Of a DNA stretch of 64,000 nt, positions 28,061 through 38,515 are shown piece after piece. Source of the stretch: an uncultured Burkholderiales bacterium. GTDB lineage: Bacteria; Pseudomonadota; Gammaproteobacteria; Burkholderiales; Burkholderiaceae_C. The stretch's first letter is position 1. Each line of letters starts with the position of its first letter. The notes under the pieces are model-generated. The model was not told the origin of the DNA and made no database searches. It saw only the letters and a list, made by a program, of their open reading frames with translations. A program made the translations under genes and the position numbers. The stretch spans positions 160,001 through 224,000 of the forward strand of contig CAIZHQ010000020.1 of the NCBI GenBank assembly GCA_903932865.1, in the 5' to 3' direction.

Positions 28061-28159
28061 AGGGAGGCCTGTTGAGAATGACAGTTTCTGATGGAATTTA
28101 TTTTCGCATACGCTTGGAATTTGTGCAGGCGTTGCCGAACTTGTTCACAGAATTTGGAT

Positions 28160-28519
28160 TCAATCGCGGTCATTCAAATGGCTGATCACCCAACAAGCCA
28201 CCGCAATCATCAAAATGGCACCACTTTCGTACAAAAGTATGGTGGGATCTCCGTCCTTGCCCTGAAGAATGATCAGACGGCTTAACGCAGTCATGGCAAT
28301 GAACAAAGGTATGGTGATTGGAATCCGGTGGCTGCTGTAGAACGCTCCAAGCATGCCCAAAACTTCCGCATAAATGAACATCAGCAGCAAGTCCTTCAGC
28401 GCAACGCTGCGCTGCTCGATCAACAGCATGACTTCTTGAACCATGGCGCCGACCGTAAAAAGGGCGATGGTGATCAAAAAACACTTTTCCGTCACATCAA
28501 TGATTCGTTTGATCGACAT
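28160..28519 (-). CDS. PsiE-like phosphate-starvation-inducible family membrane protein
   Basis: A 119-residue inner-membrane protein with about four hydrophobic helices (CFLITIALFTVGAMVQEVML; LLLMFIYAEVLGMLGAFY; ITIPLFIAMTALSRLIIL; AILMIAVACWVI). The FIYAEVLGM and RIPITIPLFIAMTALSR segments match the PsiE family. The family is induced by phosphate starvation in enteric bacteria, but its molecular role is unclear. GGAGTGTTCG precedes the start on the minus strand, giving a plausible RBS. Confidence 0.85.
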   Translation of the reverse strand: MSIKRIIDVTEKCFLITIALFTVGAMVQEVMLLIEQRSVALKDLLLMFIYAEVLGMLGAFYSSHRIPITIPLFIAMTALSRLIILQGKDGDPTILLYESGAILMIAVACWVISHLNDRD

Positions 28520-28726
28520 CGAACACTCCTGCCGCAGTGATTAAGTTTCGACATTATCAGACGAATCCGCTTGTCCCTGATTTTTGGCACCCTGGGTCAA
28601 ATCTGCGTCGGCAGCAAAACCATTGATCACGTCCGGCACATTCGGCTCAAGGCCTGTACGCAGTTGCAAAAGGTGCTGCGCGAGTCAAATCCACAACCAG
28701 ATCGCTCGTGGGCCTAAGCCCCAGCC

Positions 28727-29446
28727 TCAACCAATCAACCGTCGCAGGCTGTCGAAGAACAGCTCGGACTGAAGCCTCTCGCCGTGGCTCTGCTCCACCA
28801 CGCGCGCTGCGAGCGTGACGTCCACAGGCACCAGCGGCACGCCGGTTGAAGCCGCCAGAACTTGCAATTGACAGGCACGCTCCAGGTAGTAAAGGTCATC
28901 GTAGGCGTAATCGACGCGTTCACCGCACACAATGACGCCATGGTTGCCCAAGAACACCACATCCGCCCCATGCATGGCATGCGCGATACGCTCACCCTCA
29001 GTCATATCCAGGGCCAGTCCGTTGTAGTGCGCGTCCACGGCCACACGTCCATGAAAGCGCATGGCGGTTTGAGACAATCGGGTGTCCAGGGCCCGCGTCG
29101 CCGTCAAAGTAAGGGCCGTTGCGTGAGGCATGTGGGTATGCAGCACGACCGACTTGCCCGCTATGCGATGCACCGAAGCATGGATAAACATGGCCGTGGG
29201 CTCCACCGGATGACGGCCCGCCAGTTGCTCACCGGCTGCATTGCACATCACGATGTCGGGGGCCTGCACCTCACTCCAATGCAGGCCACGAGGGTTGAGC
29301 AAAAACCAGTCGGCTTGGCCGGGAACCGCCACGCTGAAGTGATTGCAGACGCCCTCACTCAATCCTTGCTTGGCTGCAGCACGCAAGGCCAGTGCCAGGT
29401 CAGCGCGCAGGGGCAATAGGGCTTCAAAGGTTTGATCCGGTTCCAA
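28727..29446 (-). CDS. Class II aldolase/adducin family protein
   Basis: A 239-residue enzyme of the fuculose-aldolase fold. The zinc site is visible as HTHMPHAT (two His) and GNHGVIVCG (third His), with the catalytic Glu in VEPTAMFIHASVH; GVCNHFSVAVPG near residue 32 and NPRGLHWSE bind phosphate or substrate. Typical length. It is the last gene of the minus-strand cluster, 219 bp beyond the TauD-like gene. It may cleave a hydroxylated acid, or act as a decarboxylase as some family members do. Confidence 0.88.
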   Translation of the reverse strand: MEPDQTFEALLPLRADLALALRAAAKQGLSEGVCNHFSVAVPGQADWFLLNPRGLHWSEVQAPDIVMCNAAGEQLAGRHPVEPTAMFIHASVHRIAGKSVVLHTHMPHATALTLTATRALDTRLSQTAMRFHGRVAVDAHYNGLALDMTEGERIAHAMHGADVVFLGNHGVIVCGERVDYAYDDLYYLERACQLQVLAASTGVPLVPVDVTLAARVVEQSHGERLQSELFFDSLRRLIG

Positions 29447-29665
29447 GGGGTAACTCCAGCTTCTTTAGGGTTGGGAAATGCGCATCACGCTGATCAAGAT
29501 TACCGAATTCCACAGGGAAGAAACCCCACCTTGATACCACTGACGACAACAATTTTGACCCTTGTCGTTGAATCCGCGCACTTTGAAACGATGGCCGTTT
29601 TCCCCAGATTGGACACTTGACATGTCCGGTTACAGGTGCAGCTGAGCCGATTGACAATCAAAAAT

Positions 29666-30526
29666 TCACACTGAAACTTCTTCAGTGGTTGCGCGACGCA
29701 GCTCTCGCCTGTCGGCAAAATCAAACCAGCGCCCTCGATGCAGTGTGGACGTGTTGTCCCACATCACCAGATCACCAACCTGCCAATGATGCTGGTAAAC
29801 GAATTGACGCTGCGTTGCATGCTCCAACAGATCCAACAACAGCATCCGTCCTTCAGCGACCGTCATGCCCTCAATCTCACAAGCGTGGATGCCTACAAAA
29901 AGAATTTTTCGACCTGTGCGGGGATCTGTTTGGACCAAGGGCCAAGTTGCTGGCGCAATGGCATGGCGTTGCTCTTCGGTATATTGCGTGTCGCCGAGTA
30001 AAAACCTCGAGTGAAGCGCGTAATGCACCGCCTGCAAGCCCTCAACCTGCCGCTGTCGCCAATCAGGTAGACCGCTCCATGCCAGCCGCAAATCAGCAAA
30101 CTCGGTTTCCCCCCCAAAGTCCGGGACCGTGACTGCAGACAGCATTGAATACTTGGCGCGTGGCTTTTGGAAGGAACTGTCACTGTGCCAAAGCTGATTC
30201 GCTACGTTCCCGACTATTTTGGCGTGCTCCCGCTCAGCCACCTCGCCATCAACTTTGACGTTAGAAATATCGGCCAGCTCAGCGTATTCAAGCCGATGCG
30301 GGCCACGCTTGAGTTTGCGCAGGCCCATGTCCAGCGGTCCTAAAGCTTTGGCAAATGCGATTTGCTGGGTCTGTGTCAAAGGCTGATTTCGAAACACCAA
30401 AACAGCGTGCTGGTCCATGGCATCTTCAACGGCTTTGATTTGAGCGGGCGATAGCGGTTCACGCAAGTCAATGCCAGTGGCTTGGGCAGCGAATGGTTGC
30501 AGCGGCTTGAGGTCAAGAATGCTCAT
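29666..30526 (-). CDS. TauD/TfdA-family Fe(II)/2-oxoglutarate dioxygenase
   Basis: A 286-residue protein; the ATG at 30526 is chosen because GGGAG precedes it by five bases, over in-frame ATGs at 30538 and 30580. Iron ligands are His/Asp in LWHSDSSF and the distal His in STLHRGRWFDF; DRRELRRATT gives the Arg that binds 2-oxoglutarate. The opening PFAAQATGIDLREPLSPAQIKAVEDAMDQHAVLVFRNQ is characteristic. Such enzymes hydroxylate taurine, phenoxyacetates or other sulfonates/ethers. It starts 11 bp after a Bug gene stop and is probably co-transcribed with it. Confidence 0.92.
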   Translation of the reverse strand: MSILDLKPLQPFAAQATGIDLREPLSPAQIKAVEDAMDQHAVLVFRNQPLTQTQQIAFAKALGPLDMGLRKLKRGPHRLEYAELADISNVKVDGEVAEREHAKIVGNVANQLWHSDSSFQKPRAKYSMLSAVTVPDFGGETEFADLRLAWSGLPDWRQRQVEGLQAVHYALHSRFLLGDTQYTEEQRHAIAPATWPLVQTDPRTGRKILFVGIHACEIEGMTVAEGRMLLLDLLEHATQRQFVYQHHWQVGDLVMWDNTSTLHRGRWFDFADRRELRRATTEEVSV

Positions 30527-30537
30527 ACTGGCTCCCA

Positions 30538-31518
30538 TTATTCCAACTTGATGCCTGCAGACTTGACGATTGCAGCCCACTTATCGATATCCTGACGGAT
30601 CTGAGCTGTGTACTGATCGGAGGTGGATCCCACCGGCTCCATGCCAAGCTGCTGCATTCGCATGACGACCTCTGCGCTGCGCACAACTTGGCCAATGTCA
30701 GTGCTGATCTTTTGCAATAAAGCTGGTGGCAAACCAGCGGGTCCAATGATACCGATAGCGCTGACTGCGCTAAAGCCGGGCACGCTCTCCGCGATCAACG
30801 GAATCTCGGGATTGGAAACAGCGCGCTTTGGGCTAGACAAAGCAATCACCTTCATGCGATTGTCCTTGACGAAAGGCATAGAGGAAAACAGCACGTCAAA
30901 CAACAAAGGAACACGACCCCCGATCATGTCCTGCTGCGCAGGCGCACTGCCCTTATAGGGAATATGTAAAAGGCGAATGCCAGCCATATTGGCCAACATT
31001 TCGCCAGCCAAGTGTGTTCCGGTGCCGGTGCCAGGGGTAGCGTAGCTCAGCGAATTCGGATTCTTCTTCGCGTAAGCGATCAACTCCTGCATGGTGTTGA
31101 ATGGTTGCGAAGGATGTGCAAAAAGTCCGAAATGCGCCTGAGCCACTTGCGACACTCCGACAAGATCTTTTTTTGTGTCGTAGGGCAAATTGGGCTGCAA
31201 ACTTGGATTGATTGTTAATGCTGTGATCGCCATACCCAACGTGTAGCCGTCGGCAGGTGACTTTGCAACAATACCGGTTCCTAGAGTCGTACCAGCGCCT
31301 GGCTTGTAATCCACCACAACAGGCTGCCTCCACAAAGTCTGCAGTCCAGTCGTGATGATTCGCGCAACAGTGTCAGTTGGGCCACCCGGTGGGAAGGGCA
31401 CTATCAGCTTCACCGGCTTGTCGGGCCAAGTTTCAACTGCTTGCGCGGTCACGAAGGCAGGTGAAATCACTGCGAACGTTGCGACCAAAATGTTACGACG
31501 GGAAAAGAGGTTAAACAC
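30538..31518 (-). CDS. Bug/TctC-family solute-binding protein
   Basis: A 326-residue protein with a Tat-like or Sec signal start NLFSRRNILVATFAVISPAF followed by WPDKPVKLIVPFPPGGPTDT and YKPGAGTTLGTGIVA. The twin Arg in the FSRRN stretch could mean Tat export, unusual for this family. It is the second of two neighbouring Bug genes in this cluster, 238 bp beyond the first. No tctAB genes are close. It presumably binds a substrate or intermediate of the Rieske/TauD pathway. Confidence 0.9.
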   Translation of the reverse strand: MFNLFSRRNILVATFAVISPAFVTAQAVETWPDKPVKLIVPFPPGGPTDTVARIITTGLQTLWRQPVVVDYKPGAGTTLGTGIVAKSPADGYTLGMAITALTINPSLQPNLPYDTKKDLVGVSQVAQAHFGLFAHPSQPFNTMQELIAYAKKNPNSLSYATPGTGTGTHLAGEMLANMAGIRLLHIPYKGSAPAQQDMIGGRVPLLFDVLFSSMPFVKDNRMKVIALSSPKRAVSNPEIPLIAESVPGFSAVSAIGIIGPAGLPPALLQKISTDIGQVVRSAEVVMRMQQLGMEPVGSTSDQYTAQIRQDIDKWAAIVKSAGIKLE

Positions 31519-31756
31519 GTGAATGGCTCCTGTTAGTGCATGGTCGGTGAATCAGTTTTTCTGATCAAAAAACATTGTGGCCATTTTCAAATTGACCCGA
31601 ACCCATTGTTATCTGCCGCTGTTAATTACTGGCCCTCAAATGTCTTTGCACAATCACCCACTGACGCGCCCATGTGATCTGTCAATTTCATTGGACGCCG
31701 ACTTGGCCACTCGCCAAATGATCGACTCATTTTGAAACCAATCAATGTGTGACTTT

Positions 31757-32773
31757 TTACTTGGTCGACAGTCCAGCGTCTCGAATGATGGCGCTGAACT
31801 TTCGCACTTCATCTTCTAACCATTTATGGGTGTCCTTGGTCCCCATAAAAATGGCTTGCACCTCCATCTCATCAAGCTTCTTGCGAACATTGACGTCTTG
31901 CATTGTTTTTTGCAAGGCATTTTCTAGCTTGACCATCACCACTTCAGGGGTACCTCTGGGCGCTGCGATATTGACAAAAGAGTCATTGACATCCATCTCA
32001 GGGTAGCCCAGCTGCCCCGTTGTGGGGACATCAGGCAGCCAGGGCAGACGCGCCTTGCTTTGAACCGCCAGAACACGCAGCTCCTTGCCATTCAGATTTT
32101 TCACAAGGACAGTGTAAGGAAGCATACAAGCTTGGACACTGCCATCACGGATACCCACCAGTGCAGGCGCAAGTCCGTTGTACGGGACGTGGGTAACGTT
32201 GTAGTTCTTGCCTGTTTTGGATTTCACGACACTTCGAAACATCTCTAATTGCAAATGGTTAAGACCGCCCGAGCCAGTACTGCAAAAATTGATGTCGGCT
32301 GCGTTAGAAAAACCAGCCAACTCAGCCAACGACTTGACTGGTACTTTTGTGCTGGTCACAATCACCGAGGGGTTGGACGCCACAGCTGCTATTGGCGCAA
32401 AGTCCTGTAGCTTCAGTTCCAAATTTGGCACCAGCATATTCGCGAAGGCAAATGCAGATCCTGAAGTAAAAAACAGCGTGTGACCATCTGCTGGTGCAGC
32501 GGCCACCACCCTTGCGCCAACTGAACTACCCGCACCTGGCCTGTTCAAAATCAAGACAGGTTGCCCCAATTCATCCTTGAGACGCTCTGCGATGATGCGT
32601 GCCGTGACGTCAAGCCCGCCACCTGCTGCAAAAGGCACCACCAAGGTCACCGGCTTGCTTGGAAAATCAACGGCGTAAGCCTGTTTGCTCATGAGGACTG
32701 GAAATAGTCCGAAAGCCATCCCAGTTACCAGCACTTGGGCAAAAAAGCGGCGCGTCACTTTTTGGATCGTCAT
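31757..32773 (-). CDS. Bug/TctC-family solute-binding protein
   Basis: A 338-residue protein. N-terminal TRRFFAQVLVTGMAFGLFPVL resembles an RR-containing signal peptide; the mature part begins FPSKPVTLVVPFAAGGGLDVT and has NRPGAGSSVGARVVAAAPADG. GGAGATAA lies before the start on the minus strand. It follows the upstream TauD-like gene by 23 bp and so is likely in its operon. It is clearly diverged from the Bug protein at 30538-31518, so the two may bind different compounds. Confidence 0.9.
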   Translation of the reverse strand: MTIQKVTRRFFAQVLVTGMAFGLFPVLMSKQAYAVDFPSKPVTLVVPFAAGGGLDVTARIIAERLKDELGQPVLILNRPGAGSSVGARVVAAAPADGHTLFFTSGSAFAFANMLVPNLELKLQDFAPIAAVASNPSVIVTSTKVPVKSLAELAGFSNAADINFCSTGSGGLNHLQLEMFRSVVKSKTGKNYNVTHVPYNGLAPALVGIRDGSVQACMLPYTVLVKNLNGKELRVLAVQSKARLPWLPDVPTTGQLGYPEMDVNDSFVNIAAPRGTPEVVMVKLENALQKTMQDVNVRKKLDEMEVQAIFMGTKDTHKWLEDEVRKFSAIIRDAGLSTK

Positions 32774-32796
32774 CAGTTTATCTCCTTGTTTGAGGG

Positions 32797-33708
<912 letters not shown>

Positions 33709-33727
33709 CTATGGAACATTCAGTGAT

Positions 33728-35053
33728 CTATGGTGCGACGGGTTGAACTGCCCGAGCCCCGGAAAGAAAATCATCAGCAGTCTCGAGTTTTTGGTCCTCT
33801 GGCAGAACAGCTTGCACAGCGCGCGCAGAATAGAGCCACGCTTGAGCTGCCACAGGATGTGGCAAGCCGGAATTAGCGCACAGGGCCGCGCCCTCCATCA
33901 GCGCTCTTCGCATGGCGACAACGGCTATATCGCTAGCGCCTAGATGCTCGCGGGTGCGGTCCACGATCGACCCCGCTGTCTCCGTCACCATCGCATCTTG
34001 TGCACGAATGCCCTTGATACCGGTGAATGAAACGGTCTTTTGTTCCAATCGGTCAATCAGATAATCGTTGTCGAGTCGCTCCACAGGCAAAGTTGAACCA
34101 GGGATAACTTTTCGATGCGAGTTCTCACCATTGCGCCACGCCTTGAGTTCCTGTTCATTCAGTGGTCCATCAGGTCGCCAACTGACGCAAATCACCCAGC
34201 AGCGCTCATCTGTCATGGGTACCCACATGCGGACCAACTGAGCATCTCCAGGACGAGGCGGAATCATGGTGAAGAAAGGCAGCAAGAATTGGTTGATGCG
34301 CCAGTAGCGCTTGTCACCATCTACACTTCGGCCATTACAAGCCATAAAGCCAGCGCCATTGGACAAAATTTTCCACAAAGGTGCGGTGTCTTCCTGAAAG
34401 TATTTTCCCGTGAGCGCCTGATGATCGGGGTCGATTGTGTTGAGCGCTCTGTGCAAAAAACTCACGTGCGCACTGTCCAACTCGCCCTCCATGGCCTGTG
34501 CATAGTTGCATTCCTGTTGCCACCGCGAAGCGTACAGGTGGTCCTCAGGCTGTCCCATGAAACCGAAGGCTGGCAGGTCGGGCACAGTGTCAGCCTCGCC
34601 CATGTAAACCCATAAAACTGCACCGGCAATACGGGCTGAGTATGCGCGTGCTTTGACGTTTTGACACATGCGGCTGTTTGCGGGCTCTGCAGGCATTTGC
34701 ATGCAGTTGCCATCCACATCAAATTTCCAACCGTGGTACACACAACGAAGTCCGCCCTCCTCATTTCGGCCAAAGAAGAGGCTTGCACCCCGGTGTGGAC
34801 AATTTTCTTCCATGACCCCCACACGTCCTTGGGTATCCCGAAACACCACCAGACGTTCATTCAGCAAAGTCAGGCGCACTGGAGGTTCGTCAGCGGCCGG
34901 CACTTGGTCTGCCGTCATGGCAGGAATCCAAAACGAACGCATGAACCTTCCCATGGGCGCTTGCGGACCACATTGGGTTAGGAGGTTATTTTGTTCTTGG
35001 CTCAGCATCGAGTGATCATTTGGATTGGAACTGAGTATAGAACTCGTAGCCAT
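33728..35053 (-). CDS. Rieske [2Fe-2S] ring-hydroxylating oxygenase alpha subunit-like
   Basis: About 441 residues from the ATG at 35053; a start at 35008 (MLSQEQNNLLTQCGP) matches the usual family N-terminus and is equally likely. Rieske cluster ligands are Cys85/His87 in CPHRGA and Cys104/His107 in CVYHGW (numbered from 35053). The catalytic-domain mononuclear iron motif is ELDSAHVSFLH. It lacks an obvious beta-subunit gene nearby, as in phthalate-type or demethylase oxygenases. Electron-transfer partners are not encoded next to it. Divergent from lysR at 35122, which probably controls it. Confidence 0.92.
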   Translation of the reverse strand: MATSSILSSNPNDHSMLSQEQNNLLTQCGPQAPMGRFMRSFWIPAMTADQVPAADEPPVRLTLLNERLVVFRDTQGRVGVMEENCPHRGASLFFGRNEEGGLRCVYHGWKFDVDGNCMQMPAEPANSRMCQNVKARAYSARIAGAVLWVYMGEADTVPDLPAFGFMGQPEDHLYASRWQQECNYAQAMEGELDSAHVSFLHRALNTIDPDHQALTGKYFQEDTAPLWKILSNGAGFMACNGRSVDGDKRYWRINQFLLPFFTMIPPRPGDAQLVRMWVPMTDERCWVICVSWRPDGPLNEQELKAWRNGENSHRKVIPGSTLPVERLDNDYLIDRLEQKTVSFTGIKGIRAQDAMVTETAGSIVDRTREHLGASDIAVVAMRRALMEGAALCANSGLPHPVAAQAWLYSARAVQAVLPEDQKLETADDFLSGARAVQPVAP

Positions 35054-35121
35054 CTTTGTTTCAGATCATTAGAATCGCATTCCGAGATGCTGCATCGCAA
35101 TATTTTTAAGGAATAACAAAT
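35054..35121. promoter_or_regulatory. Divergent promoter/LysR target region
   Basis: Only 68 bp separate the oxygenase and LysR start codons, the usual arrangement for LysR control. An inverted GCAT-N6-ATGC at 35077-35090 and AAGGA ahead of lysR are visible. The site assignment is inference from layout. Confidence 0.45.
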
Positions 35122-36048
35122 ATGGGTGGCAACTTGAATCTGCAGTCGATGAAAATTTTCTTGGCTGTCTTTGACCACCGCAGCGTGGGCGATGCGGCAG
35201 CTTTCCTGGGAATGAGTCAATCAGGCTTGAGCACTGCATTGGCCCGTTTGCGCAAAACATTGGGAGACTCCCTTTTCATTAGCACAGCGTCTGGCATGCA
35301 GCCTACGACTCGTGCCAAAGAGCTGGTCCTGCCAATGCGCGAAGCGTTGGAGTTCATTGAACATCGAATCATGAACAAAGGATCTTTTGATCCCGCCAGC
35401 GACGACCGCGAGTTTCGAATCGCAGCCTCGGATACAGCCGAAGCGATGTACTTGCCCCGAGCTTTAAACACCTTGAACAAGGTGGCACCACATGTTCGGC
35501 TTCGGATGGTGATAACGGCACCACCTCAATTACAGCGAGCACTTTCGGAAGGTCTTGTTGACCTGGCGCTAGGCTATTTCCCCGATCTGATGTCTGCCGA
35601 ATTCATGCGTCGACGCATTGGGCAGCACGGATTTTTATGCATTTGTGGCGCCAAAAACAAAGAATTGATCCACGATTTCACGTTGGAGCGTTATGTCAAT
35701 GCTCGACACGTGGTCCTGGAGCCACCTACTCGCAAGCAAGGGCTCTTGGAGACGTTTTTGCAAAAACGCGGAATCCACCGTAAAGCTGCACTCACCACGC
35801 CTCATTTCATGAGCATGCCGCAAATCCTCTTGAGCACTGATTTGATAGGGACTGTTCCTGATGCGATCGCAGACACATTTGCCGAGAACAGCCAACTTGC
35901 GCGACTGCCCCTGCCGTTCCACTCGCCTGTGTTTGATTCACATTTGCACTGGAGCAAAAGCGTGAACAACGATCCAGCTCATCGGTGGCTTCGCGGCATT
36001 CTGTTTGAAGCATTTGTCAGCCGAATGCTGCCACCGAAGTCGAAGTGA
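35122..36048 (+). CDS. LysR-family transcriptional regulator
   Basis: A 308-residue regulator. The N-terminal winged helix-turn-helix is MKIFLAVFDHRSVGDAAAFL / MSQSGLSTALARLRKTLGD, followed by LFISTASGMQPTTRAKEL, the conserved LysR linker region. The C-terminal domain (FRIAASDTAEAMYLPRALN; LVDLALGYFPDL) is a NodD/LinR-type effector-binding domain. AAGGA is 9 bp upstream. The gene diverges from the Rieske/TauD operon, its probable target, and may also influence the PhyH gene 115 bp downstream. Confidence 0.93.
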   Translation: MGGNLNLQSMKIFLAVFDHRSVGDAAAFLGMSQSGLSTALARLRKTLGDSLFISTASGMQPTTRAKELVLPMREALEFIEHRIMNKGSFDPASDDREFRIAASDTAEAMYLPRALNTLNKVAPHVRLRMVITAPPQLQRALSEGLVDLALGYFPDLMSAEFMRRRIGQHGFLCICGAKNKELIHDFTLERYVNARHVVLEPPTRKQGLLETFLQKRGIHRKAALTTPHFMSMPQILLSTDLIGTVPDAIADTFAENSQLARLPLPFHSPVFDSHLHWSKSVNNDPAHRWLRGILFEAFVSRMLPPKSK

Positions 36049-36163
36049 CCACCGCAGTCATTTTTGAGCTCCCCCCGTCGACAGACCTGCCTAATTTTTG
36101 AGCAATAATGGTCGCAGTGAGATGAAAGCGAGTGATTGATTTTTAAAAACTCATGGAGACACC

Positions 36164-37000
36164 ATGCCAGGCTCTATCCTTACCCCGGATCAGCGTGCAC
36201 ATTACGATCAAGATGGTTACGTCATGGTCCGGAAGCTTTTCGATGATGAAGAAATTGCGATACTGCGAACGGCCATAGAAAACGATGCGTCGATGCGCAG
36301 CCGGTTATACGACCGCAACGATGCATCGGGAAAATCGACGCGAATGGCGACTTGGAACCATCCAGGCGATAGCGTCTACGGTCTTGCAGCGCGGTCGCAT
36401 CGTGTGGTTGACACCATGGAGGATCTGCTGGGCGGCGAGGTGTATCACTACCACTCCAAGCTGACTGCCAAGGAACCGTTTGAGGGCGGGGCATGGGAGT
36501 GGCATCAGGATTACGGCTATTGGTATCACAATGGCTGTGTATTCCCCTACATGGCGAGCGTGATGGTCGCGCTTGATCGCAGCACGCGCGAGAACGGCTG
36601 CCTTCAGGTCGTCAAGGGGTCGCACCAGTGTGGCCGCATCGAGCATGGCGTGCTGCCTGGAGAGCAGGTAGGTGCCGATCCAAGGCGAGTAGCAGAGATG
36701 CTCAAACTGATGCCGATTGAATATGCCGAAATGGAGCCCGGCGATGGCCTGTTCTTCCACAGCAACGTGCTGCACCGCTCAGACCAAAATCGTTCGGAAA
36801 ATCGCCGCTGGACTGTGCTCCACTGCTACAACGCTGCACGCAACAACCCCTACTTGGAGCATCACCACCCTTTTTACACGCCGCTCGACAAAGTCGACGA
36901 TGGCGCGATCAAGCGCGCAGGCGTTAAATTTGCCAGTGGCATCGATGAGTTTCGGGAAAAGTCTGCCAATCCGCCAGAGTTAAATCGGACGATCAGATAA
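36164..37000 (+). CDS. Phytanoyl-CoA dioxygenase (PhyH) family protein
   Basis: A 278-residue Fe(II)/2-oxoglutarate oxygenase with TGGAGA ahead of the ATG. Iron ligands are visible as WHQDYGYWYHNG (His, Asp) and the distal His in VLHRSDQNRSENRRW, whose Arg binds 2-oxoglutarate. LTPDQRAHYDQDGYVMVRKLF is the standard family opening. Proteins of this type hydroxylate small acids and ectoine as well as phytanoyl-CoA. It is followed 43 bp later by a mandelate-racemase-like gene, likely co-transcribed. Confidence 0.92.
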   Translation: MPGSILTPDQRAHYDQDGYVMVRKLFDDEEIAILRTAIENDASMRSRLYDRNDASGKSTRMATWNHPGDSVYGLAARSHRVVDTMEDLLGGEVYHYHSKLTAKEPFEGGAWEWHQDYGYWYHNGCVFPYMASVMVALDRSTRENGCLQVVKGSHQCGRIEHGVLPGEQVGADPRRVAEMLKLMPIEYAEMEPGDGLFFHSNVLHRSDQNRSENRRWTVLHCYNAARNNPYLEHHHPFYTPLDKVDDGAIKRAGVKFASGIDEFREKSANPPELNRTIR

Positions 37001-37043
37001 AGCTTTTTTCAAACTGACCCGATTTTTTTTATAAAGCAGCGCC

Positions 37044-38192
37044 ATGAAGATCGTCGATATCCGGATTCATGTTTTAAAAAGCCCGCTTTCGGAACCATTC
37101 GCATTTTCTCAAGGCTGGGTTCGCCAGCGCAGCGCAACGCTGGTGGAAGTGTTGACCGATGAGGGGATTACCGGCTGGGGCGAAGCGTTCGCACAGGGCT
37201 TGGAGCCGCCAGAAATTGCGGCTGCTGCTATCGAACACGCATTGAAGCCGTTGATTCTGGGAGCCAACGCACTGGATACCGAGGTGCTGTGGCACAAGAT
37301 GTACCACGCCACACGCGACTACGGCCGCAAAGGCTCGGTGATCGCTGCGATCAGCGCCGTCGACATCGCGCTCTGGGATATTGCCGGAAAAGCGCATGGC
37401 GTCCCAATCCATGTCTTGCTGGGCGGCGCGTTCAGAATGCGCGTTCAGCCCTATGCAACCGGCTTTTATCGCATCAAAGGTCAGGGGGAGTCGGCAAGGT
37501 TGGCGGACGAGGCCATTCGCCACCACGAAGCGGGCTTCAAGCTGATGAAGGTCAAGCTAGGCTACGGCGTAGACGACGACATCAAGTGCATGCGAGCCAT
37601 TCAAGATGCCATTGATGGTCGTGGCATCACACTCATGATCGACACGAACCATGCCTACGGCCGCGCGGAGGCGCTGCGCCTCGGCCGTGCACTCGATGGC
37701 TACAACTTGCGCTGGTACGAAGAGCCAGTAGTCCCGGAGGACCTGCTGGGGTATTCGGAGATGCGCGAGAAGTTAACGATGCCGATCGCCGGCGGTGAAA
37801 ATGAGCATACGCTGTTCGGCTATCGCGATCTGTTTGCAGCCAACGCCGTCGACATTGCTCAGCCCGACCTTTGTTCTTGCGGTGGAATCAGTGCGGCGCG
37901 CCACATCGTGACGCTAGCGCAGGCACACAGCGTTGTGGTCAATCCTCATGTGTGGGGATCGGCTATTGCACAGGCGGCGTCGCTGCAACTGATTGCAGCG
38001 CTGCCGGTCACGCATCACTCCTTGTTTGCACAGGAGCCTGTACTGGAATTCGACTGCTCCTCTCATCCGTTTCGACAGCACCTGATCACCCAGTCCATTC
38101 AACAACGCGATGGATGGGTGACGATACCGAATGGACCTGGGCTTGGCGTTGAGGTCGACCGCAGCGTGATGGAACGTTACCGATCTTGTTGA
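37044..38192 (+). CDS. Mandelate racemase/muconate lactonizing enzyme family protein
   Basis: A 382-residue enolase-superfamily enzyme of standard length. The barrel shows MKVKLGYG (K-x-K), LMIDTNHAYG (metal Asp), WYEEPVVPED (metal Glu), AGGENEHT (metal Glu) and VNPHVWGSAIAQ, where the His pairs with an Asp as in mandelate racemase and many sugar-acid dehydratases. The loop-20s start AFSQGWVRQRSATLVEV is typical. It may dehydrate or racemise the product of the PhyH-like enzyme. No dedicated transporter is adjacent. Confidence 0.92.
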   Translation: MKIVDIRIHVLKSPLSEPFAFSQGWVRQRSATLVEVLTDEGITGWGEAFAQGLEPPEIAAAAIEHALKPLILGANALDTEVLWHKMYHATRDYGRKGSVIAAISAVDIALWDIAGKAHGVPIHVLLGGAFRMRVQPYATGFYRIKGQGESARLADEAIRHHEAGFKLMKVKLGYGVDDDIKCMRAIQDAIDGRGITLMIDTNHAYGRAEALRLGRALDGYNLRWYEEPVVPEDLLGYSEMREKLTMPIAGGENEHTLFGYRDLFAANAVDIAQPDLCSCGGISAARHIVTLAQAHSVVVNPHVWGSAIAQAASLQLIAALPVTHHSLFAQEPVLEFDCSSHPFRQHLITQSIQQRDGWVTIPNGPGLGVEVDRSVMERYRSC

Positions 38193-38257
38193 AGAAGATG
38201 GGACAACAAAACCATGGACTCCTATTTTTTTTGGAACCATCGATCAACCACCGCAAA

Positions 38258-38290
38258 AAAACAAACGTAGCTTTTATCTCAGCTCAGGTC
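38258..38290 (+). repeat. Short sequence shared with 51340-51370
   Basis: The block AAAACAAACGTAGC at 38258-38271 recurs at 51340-51353, and both are followed by a T-rich stretch and AGCT(C/G)AG. Here it lies just upstream of the zinc-ribbon gene, so it may be part of its promoter or leader. Confidence 0.45.
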
Positions 38291-38302
38291 CAGAATGCGC
38301 CA

Positions 38303-38515
38303 ATGAGCAACAATCAAGAATCCCAAATCGCCACGGACGGTTTGCGCTACAAGAGCAAGGAAGGTGGCTCGCCCTTCAAAGACTCTGCAAACATGTCCTC
38401 GATCAGTTGTTACAAATGCGGGGTGCATAAGCCCAGGGCATTGGGCGTTTTCAAGATGATGATCAATCAACGCATGTTCATGTGTGGGGACTGCATGCCC
38501 CCAAAGTCTGCATAA
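38303..38515 (+). CDS. Small zinc-ribbon-like protein
   Basis: A 70-residue hydrophilic protein. Two CxxC pairs, SCYKCGVHK near residue 34 and FMCGDCMPP near residue 61, form a likely zinc ribbon. The start at 38303 is preferred over an upstream in-frame ATG at 38186 because the extension has no sign of a structured domain. The family is not recognised. A truncated relative of its N-terminal half is found at 41880-41966 (GSPLEDSGGMSS versus GSPFKDSANMSS). Confidence 0.65.
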   Translation: MSNNQESQIATDGLRYKSKEGGSPFKDSANMSSISCYKCGVHKPRALGVFKMMINQRMFMCGDCMPPKSA

